Below are positions 6,763-13,634 of a stretch of DNA of 17,041 bases, piece after piece (position 1 is the first letter of the stretch; each line of letters begins with the position of its first letter). The DNA lies in NCBI GenBank assembly GCA_026785875.1, contig JAJAZF010000429.1, forward strand, positions 1-17,041, given 5' to 3'. Below the pieces are notes generated by a model. It did no database searches. It was not told the DNA's origin and saw nothing but the letters and a program-made list of their open reading frames with translations. The translations under genes and the position numbers were made by a program. The DNA is from Chamaesiphon sp. Lineage in GTDB: Bacteria > Cyanobacteriota > Cyanobacteriia > Cyanobacteriales > Chamaesiphonaceae.

Positions 6763-6941
6763 ATATCCTCACTGACGATACTCGTGCAGATCTGTGACTG
6801 TTTTAACCTTTTCTTCATCTAAGCGATCGCAAGTGGAACCTTAGAGATTAAGATTTAAGTGTTAAGTGTTGACGAATAGTGATTAGCTACTAACGATTGT
6901 CAACTAAAATTTGATGCTACTGCAATCATAACTATTTTCGC

Positions 6942-7670
6942 ATGACTCGTCATCCACAAATTTACGAAGGTAAAGCCAAAATTCTATACGCTACCGACGA
7001 TCCAGATGTGTTAATGGCTTATTTCAAGGATGATGCTACTGCTTTCAACGCCCAAAAGCGGGGGACGATCGTGGGTAAAGGCGAAATTAATTGTCAAATT
7101 GCGGCACACTTATTTCGATCGATCGAAGCTCAAGGCATTGCTACTCACTATATTGACTGTCCAGCAGTCAATGAAATGCGCGTGAAGTCGGTACAGATTA
7201 TCCCGATCGAAGTGGTAGTCAGGAACATTGCTGCGGGTAGTTTATGCCAACAAACAGGAATAACTATGGGCACGATCCTACCTCGACCGTTAGTTGAATT
7301 CTTTTACAAGAATGACAGCTTAGGCGATCCGCTGCTCACGCGCGATCGGCTGCTACTGATGGAACTGGCGACTTCAGCCCAGCTAGATATCCTGCACGCT
7401 AAAGCGATCCAAATCAATCATATCCTCCAAAACTTTTTCAAACTGTGCGGAATTACACTAGTTGACTTCAAAATCGAATTCGGTGTAGACAAACAACAGC
7501 AGATCTTACTTGCGGATGAAATCAGTCCTGACAGTTGTCGGTTATGGTTGATTGGGGAACCCGATCCCAACTTACGAGTCTTAGATAAAGATCGGTTCCG
7601 TCGCGATCTGGGCAATATTGAAGATGCCTATCAGCAAGTGCTTACAAGAGTTTTAGGAGTCAGGGAGTAG
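6942..7670 (+). CDS. purC: SAICAR synthetase (phosphoribosylaminoimidazole-succinocarboxamide synthase)
   Basis: The 242-residue cytoplasmic enzyme joins CAIR and L-aspartate with ATP to form SAICAR in de novo purine synthesis. Signatures in order: YEGKAKILY (8-16, ATP-site loop), FKDDATAFNAQKRGTIVGKG (28-47), PIEVVVRNIAAGSL (88-101), LVDFKIEFG (173-181), and ADEISPDSCRLW (191-202), which includes the acidic metal-binding residues. Length is normal for the short bacterial form. The ATG at 6942 gives the usual PQIYEGKAK beginning. There is no clear ribosome site, as for several genes here. The 179-bp upstream gap shared with the divergent 76-residue gene contains a HIP1 octamer (6823-6830) and a TTAAGTG direct repeat near 6857-6869; I cannot assign a firm promoter. 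Confidence 0.97.
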   Translation: MTRHPQIYEGKAKILYATDDPDVLMAYFKDDATAFNAQKRGTIVGKGEINCQIAAHLFRSIEAQGIATHYIDCPAVNEMRVKSVQIIPIEVVVRNIAAGSLCQQTGITMGTILPRPLVEFFYKNDSLGDPLLTRDRLLLMELATSAQLDILHAKAIQINHILQNFFKLCGITLVDFKIEFGVDKQQQILLADEISPDSCRLWLIGEPDPNLRVLDKDRFRRDLGNIEDAYQQVLTRVLGVRE

Positions 7671-7751
7671 CCTCCGGTGGGAATGATGCCAACAGACGCG
7701 CACCAAGTATTCTCGCCGCTAGCTACTAGCCACTATCTACCATACATAAAT

Positions 7752-9893
7752 ATGAAATTTAAATTACTTTTGGTTGCTACAATTGTGGCGATCGGTCAGA
7801 TATCTCACAATGTCCCAGCCAATGCCGAGTCCACTCAAATCGAGAGACTAGTCTCTGAGGATAAGCTAGCTAGTTCGCTCTCAAAAACCCCAGCGACGAT
7901 CGTCGGCGGAAAGCCCGCTCCCCTGGAGAATCGCCTCCCGATCGCAACAGCTAAAGATTTACTAGCTCAATCGAGCCGAAAAAGCCCATCAGCGCAGCGC
8001 AAACCGCTGCAACCACCAGCCAACCCAACCAAGCCCAGTCCGCCCATCCAGAGCCAGAAACCAGCTACTCCAGCCACAAATCAAAAGCAGGTATTAGTTT
8101 CAGACATCATCATCCGTACTCCAGGAGGAGCATTAACACCAGAGCTAGAATCAAAAGTCCGTCAAATCCTCACTGTCAAAACCGGACAACCAACCACCCG
8201 CGAACAACTAGAGCAGAATTTAAATGCGGTTCGGGCTTTAGGTGCTTTTTCAGCGGTCGAAATTATTCCTGAAGATACTGCCAAAGGTGTCAAACTGAGC
8301 TTTTTGGTCACGCCCTACGGTGCCTTGCGACAGGTTCAAATTAAGACGCTCCCAGCCAATAGTAGTACCATCCTCAAGCAGACAGACGTAGACAGCATCT
8401 TTGGAATCCAGTACGGTAAACAGCTAAATGCTGTCGAACTCCAAGCGGCAATTAAACAACTAAATGCCTTTTATCAAAAGCAGGGATATAACCTCGCTCA
8501 AGTGGTAGATGTGGAAGAACTTGGTGCTGACGGTACTTTGAAGTTGGTGATTGCGGAAGGACTGATCGAAGATGTTCAGGTGCGTTTTCTCAATAAAGAG
8601 GGTTCGCTGGTTGATGACAAGAAAAAACCAATTACAGGTAATACTCGACCATTTATCGTTACTCGCGAAGCTGAGTTAAAACCAGGCAAAATCTTTAACC
8701 GGAACACTGCTGAAAAAGATCTCCGGCGGATTTATGGTTTGGGGCTATTCGATGATGTCCGCGTATCCTTTGCCCCAGGTAGCGATCCGGCAAAAGTGCT
8801 CCTTCAGTTCAACGTGATCGAGCGGAAGACCGCTAATATTTTAGCTGGGGGCGGGATTAGCTCGACGAGTGGTTTATTTGGGAGTGTCAGCTATAACCAA
8901 TTGAATATCGGTGGGAATGCTCAAAAACTCGGTGCTGAACTTCAAATCGGCACCAGATCTGACGTATTATTTGACTTGAATTTCACCGATCCTTGGATTG
9001 CGACTGACCCCAATCGCACGTCTTATACTGCCAATATCTTTCAACGTCGATCGACATCATTGATCTTTGATGGTGGTAAAACACCAGCATATATCCCCAA
9101 TACCACAGACATTCCTCGGATTCGGCGACAGGGCGGCGGTGTGACGTTTAGTCGTCCGCTCAATGGCGATCCTTTTAGTGACAGTGCTTGGCGCGGTTCG
9201 CTGGGATTGCAGTATCAACGAGTGGCGATTCAGGATGTGGATGGTGGATCGATCGTCCCAAGAGATTCACGCGGTAACGAGCTGACTTTTAGTAAAACTG
9301 GACAAGACGATCTGTTGATGGTGCAATTGGGCATCACTCAAGATTTACGAAATAGTTTTGTCGATCCTACCCAAGGTACACTGCTCAAGCTGGGACTAGA
9401 TCAGTCGGTACCAATTGGACTCGGAAATATATTTATGACCAGAGCCAGGGTGAGTTATACCAACTACACACCCGTAAAATTTCTTAATTTCACCCCTGGT
9501 TCCCAAGCACTGGTATTCAACGTTCAAGGTGGGACAATCGTGGGAGACTTACCACCCTATGAAGCCTTTAGTTTGGGCGGGACTAGCTCGGTTCGAGGCT
9601 ATGAGGATGGCGATGTTGGTTCGGGACGCAGTTATGCTCAGGCTACCGCCGAATATCGCTTTCCGCTCATATCGATCGTCGGTGGTACGCTCTTTGCAGA
9701 TTATGGCAGCGATCTAGGTACTGGAAACAGCGTTCCAGGCAATCCAGCCGGAGTTCGGAGCAAACCAGGTAGTGGTTTTGGCTATGGTGCTGGGATTCGG
9801 GTGAATTCGCCGATTGGGCCAATTCGGATTGACTACGCGTTCAATAGTCGTTCGGAAAGTCGGATTCAATTCGGGATTGGGGAAAGATTCTAG
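7752..9893 (+). CDS. Omp85/BamA-family outer membrane assembly protein with three POTRA domains
   Basis: The outer-membrane insertase folds beta-barrel proteins into the outer membrane; cyanobacterial members are relatives of chloroplast Toc75 and OEP80. The start is placed at the ATG at 7752 (713 residues), not the GTG at 7677, because MKFKLLLVATIVAIGQISHN...ANA is a complete signal peptide and the extra 25 residues would bury it. After it come a Pro-rich linker (about 76-112), POTRA 1 (113-189), POTRA 2 (190-272), POTRA 3 (273-357, containing YGLGLFDDVRVSF) and a barrel from about 358. The barrel has FSLGGTSSVRGYEDGD, with VRGY at 614-617 standing for the conserved VRGF/Y of loop 6, and ends in Phe with an IQFGIGERF final strand (beta-signal). 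It lies 81 bp after purC on the same strand. Three POTRAs instead of the five of proteobacterial BamA is the cyanobacterial pattern. Confidence 0.94.
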   Translation: MKFKLLLVATIVAIGQISHNVPANAESTQIERLVSEDKLASSLSKTPATIVGGKPAPLENRLPIATAKDLLAQSSRKSPSAQRKPLQPPANPTKPSPPIQSQKPATPATNQKQVLVSDIIIRTPGGALTPELESKVRQILTVKTGQPTTREQLEQNLNAVRALGAFSAVEIIPEDTAKGVKLSFLVTPYGALRQVQIKTLPANSSTILKQTDVDSIFGIQYGKQLNAVELQAAIKQLNAFYQKQGYNLAQVVDVEELGADGTLKLVIAEGLIEDVQVRFLNKEGSLVDDKKKPITGNTRPFIVTREAELKPGKIFNRNTAEKDLRRIYGLGLFDDVRVSFAPGSDPAKVLLQFNVIERKTANILAGGGISSTSGLFGSVSYNQLNIGGNAQKLGAELQIGTRSDVLFDLNFTDPWIATDPNRTSYTANIFQRRSTSLIFDGGKTPAYIPNTTDIPRIRRQGGGVTFSRPLNGDPFSDSAWRGSLGLQYQRVAIQDVDGGSIVPRDSRGNELTFSKTGQDDLLMVQLGITQDLRNSFVDPTQGTLLKLGLDQSVPIGLGNIFMTRARVSYTNYTPVKFLNFTPGSQALVFNVQGGTIVGDLPPYEAFSLGGTSSVRGYEDGDVGSGRSYAQATAEYRFPLISIVGGTLFADYGSDLGTGNSVPGNPAGVRSKPGSGFGYGAGIRVNSPIGPIRIDYAFNSRSESRIQFGIGERF

Positions 9894-9899
9894 ATTGCT

Positions 9900-10063
9900 C
9901 GTAGGATGCGTTAGGCTGTCTTGTCTCGCTATCTTGTCTTGATTCGCTAAACCCTCTCTGCGAGACGCTGCGCGAACGGGGAACCCGAGGAGCGCGAATC
10001 GCTGTCTCGCTAGACCTTCGGGTTTCCCGAGGAGCGCGAGCCGCTTGGCTAATACATCCTACG
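9900..10063. repeat. 164-bp composite noncoding repeat with inverted ends
   Basis: The ends CGTAGGATGCGTTAG (9900-9914) and CTAATACATCCTACG (10049-10063) are inverted repeats matching at 13 of 15 positions. Inside are two near-copies of one 20-base word, CCCGAGGAGCGCGAATCGCT (9984-10003) and CCCGAGGAGCGCGAGCCGCT (10026-10045), 18 of 20 identical, plus GCGAGACGCTGCGCGAACGG at the start of the core. No ORF or transposase is present. Such words recur as dispersed repeats in many cyanobacterial genomes (from memory). It fills most of the spacer after the Omp85 gene and, if transcribed, could fold into one long stem. Confidence 0.75.
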
Positions 10064-10116
10064 GAAGTTTTTTTAGTTATCTGGATGATGAGATTGATTA
10101 GACCAATGAGTAGAAG

Positions 10117-10419
10117 GTGTTGACACTAGTTAAATTATTTTCGATCGGATTATCGATCTGGTTGGTGAGTGTGACTCCGGCTAGGGCAGATTTTTGTCGT
10201 CAGGTGGACACTCAGCAGATTTGTATTCTCGATATTAAGCGGAGTGCGAAGAATTACTGGCAGTATCAGGCGATGGTGAGTATCGATGGAGTCAAACAAC
10301 CAGCCGCGTCTTATGATTGTCGCGATCGCTTAATTACCGACCCCGATGGTAATATGTCATCATTTCGATCGCGTAAAGATGGCAAAATTGTCTGTAGCCT
10401 CTATCGACCTAGAGGGTAA
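10117..10419 (+). CDS. Small secreted four-cysteine protein, conserved hypothetical
   Basis: The 100-residue protein starts with GTG at 10117; an in-frame TAG two codons upstream rules out an earlier start, and a TTG directly follows as an alternative. Residues 1-24 are a signal peptide, cut after ARA before DFCRQ. The mature 76 residues hold four Cys (DFCRQ, QICIL, YDCRD, IVCSL), suggesting two disulfides in the periplasm, with ICILDIKRSAKNYWQYQAMV as the densest block. I recall similar short secreted proteins in other cyanobacteria, all uncharacterised. It precedes ndhA by 132 bp on the same strand, but nothing in the protein suggests a link with NDH-1. Confidence 0.75.
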   Translation: MLTLVKLFSIGLSIWLVSVTPARADFCRQVDTQQICILDIKRSAKNYWQYQAMVSIDGVKQPAASYDCRDRLITDPDGNMSSFRSRKDGKIVCSLYRPRG

Positions 10420-10551
10420 GAGTATCGCCTAATCCTCATACCGCGATATACTGATAGGGAAAATCTTACTAATATTTATCTCGATCGGCGGAAACCTAAA
10501 TCAAGCGAAGAGGATGGATTTCTGCGGTCGTGAATAGCCAAGCAGGGACAT

Positions 10552-11670
10552 ATGAATTCAGGAATTGACCTCCAAGGAACTTTTATCCAATCCCTCAGTG
10601 ACCTTGGTATCTCAGCCGAACTGGCGAAAGTGCTCTGGATGCCGTTTCCGATGTTGCTGATGATTATCGGTGCCACAGTCGGGGTGCTAGTCAATGTGTG
10701 GTTAGAACGGAAGATTTCAGCCGCCGTCCAACAACGGATCGGCCCGGAATTTGCTGGCCCATTGGGTGTGTTGCAACCAGTTGCTGACGGTTTGAAACTG
10801 GTGTTCAAAGAAGATATTACCCCAGCCAATGCCGATCCGTATCTGTTCACGATCGGGCCGATTTTGGTAGTGATGCCAGTATTTATCTCTTACCTGATCG
10901 TCCCGTTCGGACAGAATTTGGTGATTACCAATGTCAATACCGGAGTATTTTTGTGGATCGCTTTCTCCAGTGTCGTCCCGATTGGCTTGCTGATGTCTGG
11001 ATATGCGTCCAATAATAAGTATTCGCTCATTGGTGGGTTGCGCGCCGCTGCTCAGTCGATTAGCTACGAAATTCCGTTGGCTTTGTCCGTGCTAGCGATC
11101 GTGTTGATGTCCAATAGTCTCAGCACGATCGATATCGTCGAGCAACAGTCAGGCTATGGCATTTTATCCTGGAATGTCTGGCGACAACCAGTTGGTTTTG
11201 TGATCTTCTGGATTTCGGCACTAGCTGAATGCGAACGTCTGCCCTTTGACCTGCCAGAGGCTGAGGAAGAGCTGGTAGCTGGCTATCAGACCGAATACTC
11301 AGGGATGAAATTTGCCCTGTTCTACATCGCTTCTTACGTTAACCTAGTACTATCTGCGCTATTGGTTGCCATCCTCTATCTAGGTGGTTGGTCGAGTCCG
11401 ATTCCGATCGAAGTATTAAGTAATTTAATTGGTGTCGATCCGGCAACTTCCTGGGTACAAGTAGTCGATGCGTCGCTAGGCATCGGGATGACAGTCCTCA
11501 AAGCCTATTTCTTGGTCTTCCTAGCCATTATCACCCGTTGGACTGTACCCCGCGTCCGGATCGACCAACTCCTCAATCTCGGCTGGAAATTCCTCTTACC
11601 CATTGCCCTTGCTAACTTGCTGATTACGGCTGCACTCAAATTAGCATTCCCAACTGCTTTTGGTGGCTAG
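10552..11670 (+). CDS. ndhA: NDH-1 subunit 1 (NdhA; NuoH/ND1 homologue)
   Basis: The 372-residue thylakoid membrane subunit of photosynthetic NDH-1 lies where the membrane arm meets the hydrophilic arm and helps form the quinone-binding chamber. NDH-1 moves electrons from ferredoxin to plastoquinone in respiration and cyclic flow around PSI. The protein is very hydrophobic, with about eight membrane helices. Family blocks include ERKISAAVQQRIGPEFAGP and LGVLQPVADGLKLVFKEDI in the N-terminal half and, near residue 220, ECERLPFDLPEAEEELVAGY followed by QTEYSGMKFALFY, the quinone-cavity loop. The start is the ATG at 10552 with a weak AGCAGGG upstream. It opens the ndhA-I-G-E cluster. A TATACT at 10447-10452 might be a -10 box, but I find no good -35 for it. 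Confidence 0.97.
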   Translation: MNSGIDLQGTFIQSLSDLGISAELAKVLWMPFPMLLMIIGATVGVLVNVWLERKISAAVQQRIGPEFAGPLGVLQPVADGLKLVFKEDITPANADPYLFTIGPILVVMPVFISYLIVPFGQNLVITNVNTGVFLWIAFSSVVPIGLLMSGYASNNKYSLIGGLRAAAQSISYEIPLALSVLAIVLMSNSLSTIDIVEQQSGYGILSWNVWRQPVGFVIFWISALAECERLPFDLPEAEEELVAGYQTEYSGMKFALFYIASYVNLVLSALLVAILYLGGWSSPIPIEVLSNLIGVDPATSWVQVVDASLGIGMTVLKAYFLVFLAIITRWTVPRVRIDQLLNLGWKFLLPIALANLLITAALKLAFPTAFGG

Positions 11671-11840
11671 GACCGCAGTCAGTCGCCCAGGTGATGAGGA
11701 CAATCGATCGTTGGGGCAAAACCTGCCCTAACCCAGCCGATCTGCTGGTATGGCGGTTGCTATAAACTAAATCTCTGGCTTCGTTTTGAAATGGTGGTAT
11801 CAAGCTCTACAGATCCTCACTCTTAACTCCTAACTTACCC

Positions 11841-12398
11841 ATGCTCAAATTCCTGAAACAAGTAATCGATTACGGCAAAGAAACCGCTCAGGCTGCCAAG
11901 TATATCGGGCAAGGACTAGCCGTGACATTCGACCACATGCAGCGTCGTCCCGTAACGGTTCAATACCCCTACGAGAAACTAATTCCCTCTGAAAGATTTC
12001 GGGGCAGGATTCACTTTGAATTTGATAAATGTATCTCTTGTGAAGTCTGCGTGCGGGTATGTCCGATTAACTTACCTGTCGTTGATTACGAGTTTGACAA
12101 AGCTAGCAAGAAAAAGAAACTCAATAGCTACAGTATCGATTTCGGGGTATGTATCTTTTGTGGCAATTGTGTAGAATACTGTCCTACTAATTGCCTCTCG
12201 ATGACCGAAGAGTACGAACTATCGACATTCGATCGTCACGAACTAAATTATGATAGTGTGGCTCTGGGTCGCCTACCAACCAAAGTTACTGACGATCCGA
12301 TGGTTACAGCCCTCCGCACGATGGCATATCTACCTAAAGGTGTGATGAGTCCTCGTGATTTACCTGCTGGTGCTCAACGTGCAAATAGCAATGAATAA
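11841..12398 (+). CDS. ndhI: NDH-1 subunit I (NdhI; 2x[4Fe-4S] ferredoxin-type)
   Basis: The 185-residue peripheral subunit carries two [4Fe-4S] clusters that pass electrons toward plastoquinone. It shows two classic cluster motifs: C64-x2-C67-x2-C70-x3-C74 (CISCEVCVRVCP) and C104-x2-C107-x2-C110-x3-C114 (CIFCGNCVEYCP), so all eight ligands are intact. An amphipathic N-terminal part (MLKFLKQVIDYGKETAQAAK) should dock on the membrane arm near NdhA. The 170-bp spacer after ndhA holds a small GGGCA/TGCCC hairpin (11714-11728) and a TATAAA at 11761-11766, neither of which I can assign firmly. There is no clear ribosome site before the ATG. Confidence 0.97.
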   Translation: MLKFLKQVIDYGKETAQAAKYIGQGLAVTFDHMQRRPVTVQYPYEKLIPSERFRGRIHFEFDKCISCEVCVRVCPINLPVVDYEFDKASKKKKLNSYSIDFGVCIFCGNCVEYCPTNCLSMTEEYELSTFDRHELNYDSVALGRLPTKVTDDPMVTALRTMAYLPKGVMSPRDLPAGAQRANSNE

Positions 12399-12403
12399 CT
12401 AGA

Positions 12404-12446
12404 AAACTTATCCGCTGCTCACACAATGAGCATCCTGGATAAGTTT
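12404..12446 (+). other. Long imperfect hairpin in the ndhI-ndhG spacer
   Basis: The outer arms AAACTTATCC (12404-12413) and GGATAAGTTT (12437-12446) pair perfectly over 10 bp. A nested stem GCTCA (12417-12421) / TGAGC (12427-12431) closes a 5-nt loop, with 3- and 5-nt internal strands between. It begins 6 bp after the ndhI stop and ends 34 bp before the ndhG ATG. There is only a short TTT at the end, so it is either a weak terminator/attenuator or an mRNA-stabilising or processing structure inside the operon transcript. Confidence 0.6.
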
Positions 12447-12480
12447 CTCGCATCCAAATTACTAATAATTAATAACAAAA

Positions 12481-13068
12481 ATGCAAATTGCTGAAGGTGT
12501 GCAGTTAGTTACATTCGGAATTCTCTCAGTGTTGATGTTGGGAGCAGCTTTGGGTGTGGTTCTGTTTGCTAATATTGTTTATTCCGCCTTTCTATTGGGT
12601 GGAGTATTCATTAGTATGGCGGGAATTTATATCCTGCTAAATGCTGACTTTGTTTCGGCGGCGCAAATCTTAGTTTATGTTGGAGCAGTCAACGTCTTAA
12701 TCTTGTTTGCGATCATGCTGGTCAACAAACGTGAGGACTTCAAACCGCTGAAAAATAATTGGATCAGACAGGGGACAACAGCATTGGTTTGTGCTGGTTT
12801 ATTTACACTTTTGAGTACTGTTTCGCTCGTTACTCCCTGGGCAATTTCAACTACAACAATACCGTTGGCAAGCTCGATTGTCCCATTAGCCAAGCACTTT
12901 TTCACTGATTTTTTATTGCCATTTGAATTAGCTTCGATCCTGTTGTTGATGTCGATGGTAGGTGCAATCATTCTTGCCCGTAGAGATTTCCTTCCCGATA
13001 GTGTTGGCACTTCAACCCCAGATAGTCTCACTCTTCCCGAACGTCCCCGCGAATTAGTTGGGAAATAA
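12481..13068 (+). CDS. ndhG: NDH-1 subunit 6 (NdhG; NuoJ/ND6 homologue)
   Basis: The 195-residue integral membrane subunit of the NDH-1 proton-pumping arm is NuoJ-like, with about five membrane helices. Visible are VVLFANIVYSAFLLGGVFIS, the strongly conserved SAAQILVYVGAVNVLILFAI followed by MLVNKRED (helix 3, whose bend takes part in coupling in complex I), and PFELASILLLMSMVGAIILA near the end before RRD. The short hydrophilic C-terminus (TPDSLTLPERPRELVGK) is on one side of the membrane. The ATG at 12481 lacks a visible ribosome site (an A/T-rich stretch precedes it). It follows ndhI by 82 bp and precedes ndhE by 189 bp. Confidence 0.96.
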   Translation: MQIAEGVQLVTFGILSVLMLGAALGVVLFANIVYSAFLLGGVFISMAGIYILLNADFVSAAQILVYVGAVNVLILFAIMLVNKREDFKPLKNNWIRQGTTALVCAGLFTLLSTVSLVTPWAISTTTIPLASSIVPLAKHFFTDFLLPFELASILLLMSMVGAIILARRDFLPDSVGTSTPDSLTLPERPRELVGK

Positions 13069-13113
13069 GTTGATACTTCCTGACTTGTGTCAAATTAGAC
13101 ATCTAGGGGAGGT

Positions 13114-13162
13114 GGTGAATGGTGAATGGTGAATGGTGAATGGTGGATAGTGAATGGTGAAT
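13114..13162. repeat. Short tandem heptamer repeat (STRR), GGTGAAT, inside the ndh cluster
   Basis: Seven consecutive 7-base units: GGTGAAT four times (13114-13141), GGTGGAT, AGTGAAT, then GGTGAAT (13156-13162). It lies 45 bp after the ndhG stop and 95 bp before the ndhE ATG. The unit differs from the TTGATA-type arrays elsewhere in the window. There is no sign that it is translated. Confidence 0.9.
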
Positions 13163-13196
13163 CATGATGTCTATTTCTTGAAAGTTCAGGGAATAG

Positions 13197-13218
13197 TTGA
13201 CAGCTAAATTTCTGTCAA
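13197..13218. promoter_or_regulatory. Palindrome TTGACAG-N8-CTGTCAA upstream of ndhE
   Basis: TTGACAG (13197-13203) and CTGTCAA (13212-13218) are perfect 7-base inverted repeats with an 8-base AT-rich spacer (CTAAATTT). The 22-bp dyad, about one and a half helical turns, has the geometry of an operator for a dimeric regulator, but does not match the NtcA (GTA-N8-TAC) pattern. It lies 40 bp before the ndhE ATG. It could instead be an RNA hairpin. Confidence 0.4.
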
Positions 13219-13238
13219 GAGCAATTAGACAGGCATTG

Positions 13239-13244
13239 TATAAT
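13239..13244 (+). promoter_or_regulatory. Possible -10 box for ndhE
   Basis: A perfect TATAAT lies 13 bp before the ndhE ATG, in TTGTATAATAATAAATA. No -35 box is found at 16-18 bp; the TTGACA at 13197-13202 is 36 bp away. In AT-rich sequence a chance match is likely, so this is weak. If real, the ndhE mRNA would have a very short leader. Confidence 0.25.
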
Positions 13245-13257
13245 AATAAATATCTAT

Positions 13258-13569
13258 ATGACATTGCAATTACAATATTTTTTAATTTTAGCTGCCGCGC
13301 TCTTTTGTATCGGTATTTATGGACTAGTAAATAGTCGAAATGCGGTGCGAGTATTGATGTCGATCGAGTTGATGTTAAATGCAGTCAATTTGAACTTGAT
13401 GGGCTTTTCTAATTACATCGATCCAGCCGAAATCAAAGGACAAGTATTTACAGTATTTGTAATTGCGATCGCAGCGGCGGAAGCGGCTGTAGGACTAGCG
13501 ATCGTCTTATCAATTTATCGTAACCGCGATACTGTCGATATGGAGCAGTTTAATTTGCTTAAATGGTAA
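13258..13569 (+). CDS. ndhE: NDH-1 subunit 4L (NdhE; NuoK/ND4L homologue)
   Basis: The 103-residue membrane subunit has three transmembrane helices (about 4-22, 28-48 and 60-86). It is part of the proton channel chain of NDH-1, next to NdhG. VLMSIELMLNAVNLNLMGFS holds the conserved membrane glutamate of helix 2, and the EAAVGLAIVLSIYRN segment of helix 3 holds the second. It ends with the usual short tail (DTVDMEQFNLLKW). The ATG at 13258 has no ribosome site; the region before it is A/T-rich. It is last in the ndhA-I-G-E cluster. Confidence 0.97.
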   Translation: MTLQLQYFLILAAALFCIGIYGLVNSRNAVRVLMSIELMLNAVNLNLMGFSNYIDPAEIKGQVFTVFVIAIAAAEAAVGLAIVLSIYRNRDTVDMEQFNLLKW

Positions 13570-13583
13570 TCCTTTAAGATTCG

Positions 13584-13608
13584 ATGGTAGGGTGCCGCAC
13601 CCTACCAT
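13584..13608 (+). terminator. Perfect palindrome after ndhE, terminator or dispersed repeat
   Basis: ATGGTAGGGTGC (13584-13595) and GCACCCTACCAT (13597-13608) are perfect 12-base arms around one base, so the hairpin would use about 10-11 bp. It starts 15 bp after the ndhE stop and lies 26 bp before the next gene. There is no clean T-tract (GACTCGATCGTTTTAATT follows about 10 bases later). GTAGGGTGC-type palindromes are frequent dispersed repeats in cyanobacteria (from memory), so either reading is possible. Confidence 0.55.
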
Positions 13609-13634
13609 GACTCGATCGTTTTAATTCACAACCC

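Noticed and set aside
6467..6772. 101-residue minus-strand ORF
   Set aside because: It overlaps both the 76- and 87-residue genes in another frame, is Arg/Ser-rich and lacks the stop/ribosome-site coupling seen for the 76-residue gene.
6868..6904. GTTGAC...GTCAAC imperfect inverted repeat upstream of purC
   Set aside because: Arms are 6 bases with a 25-base spacer; too weak to call an operator, and no good -10 box follows TTGACG.
7677..7751. 25-residue N-terminal extension of the Omp85 protein from a GTG
   Set aside because: It would place a non-hydrophobic stretch before a complete signal peptide; the ATG at 7752 fits better.
10476..10850. 124-residue minus-strand ORF opposite ndhA
   Set aside because: Antisense shadow of the conserved ndhA coding sequence.
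12675..13031. 118-residue minus-strand ORF opposite ndhG
   Set aside because: Antisense shadow of ndhG with no recognisable motifs.
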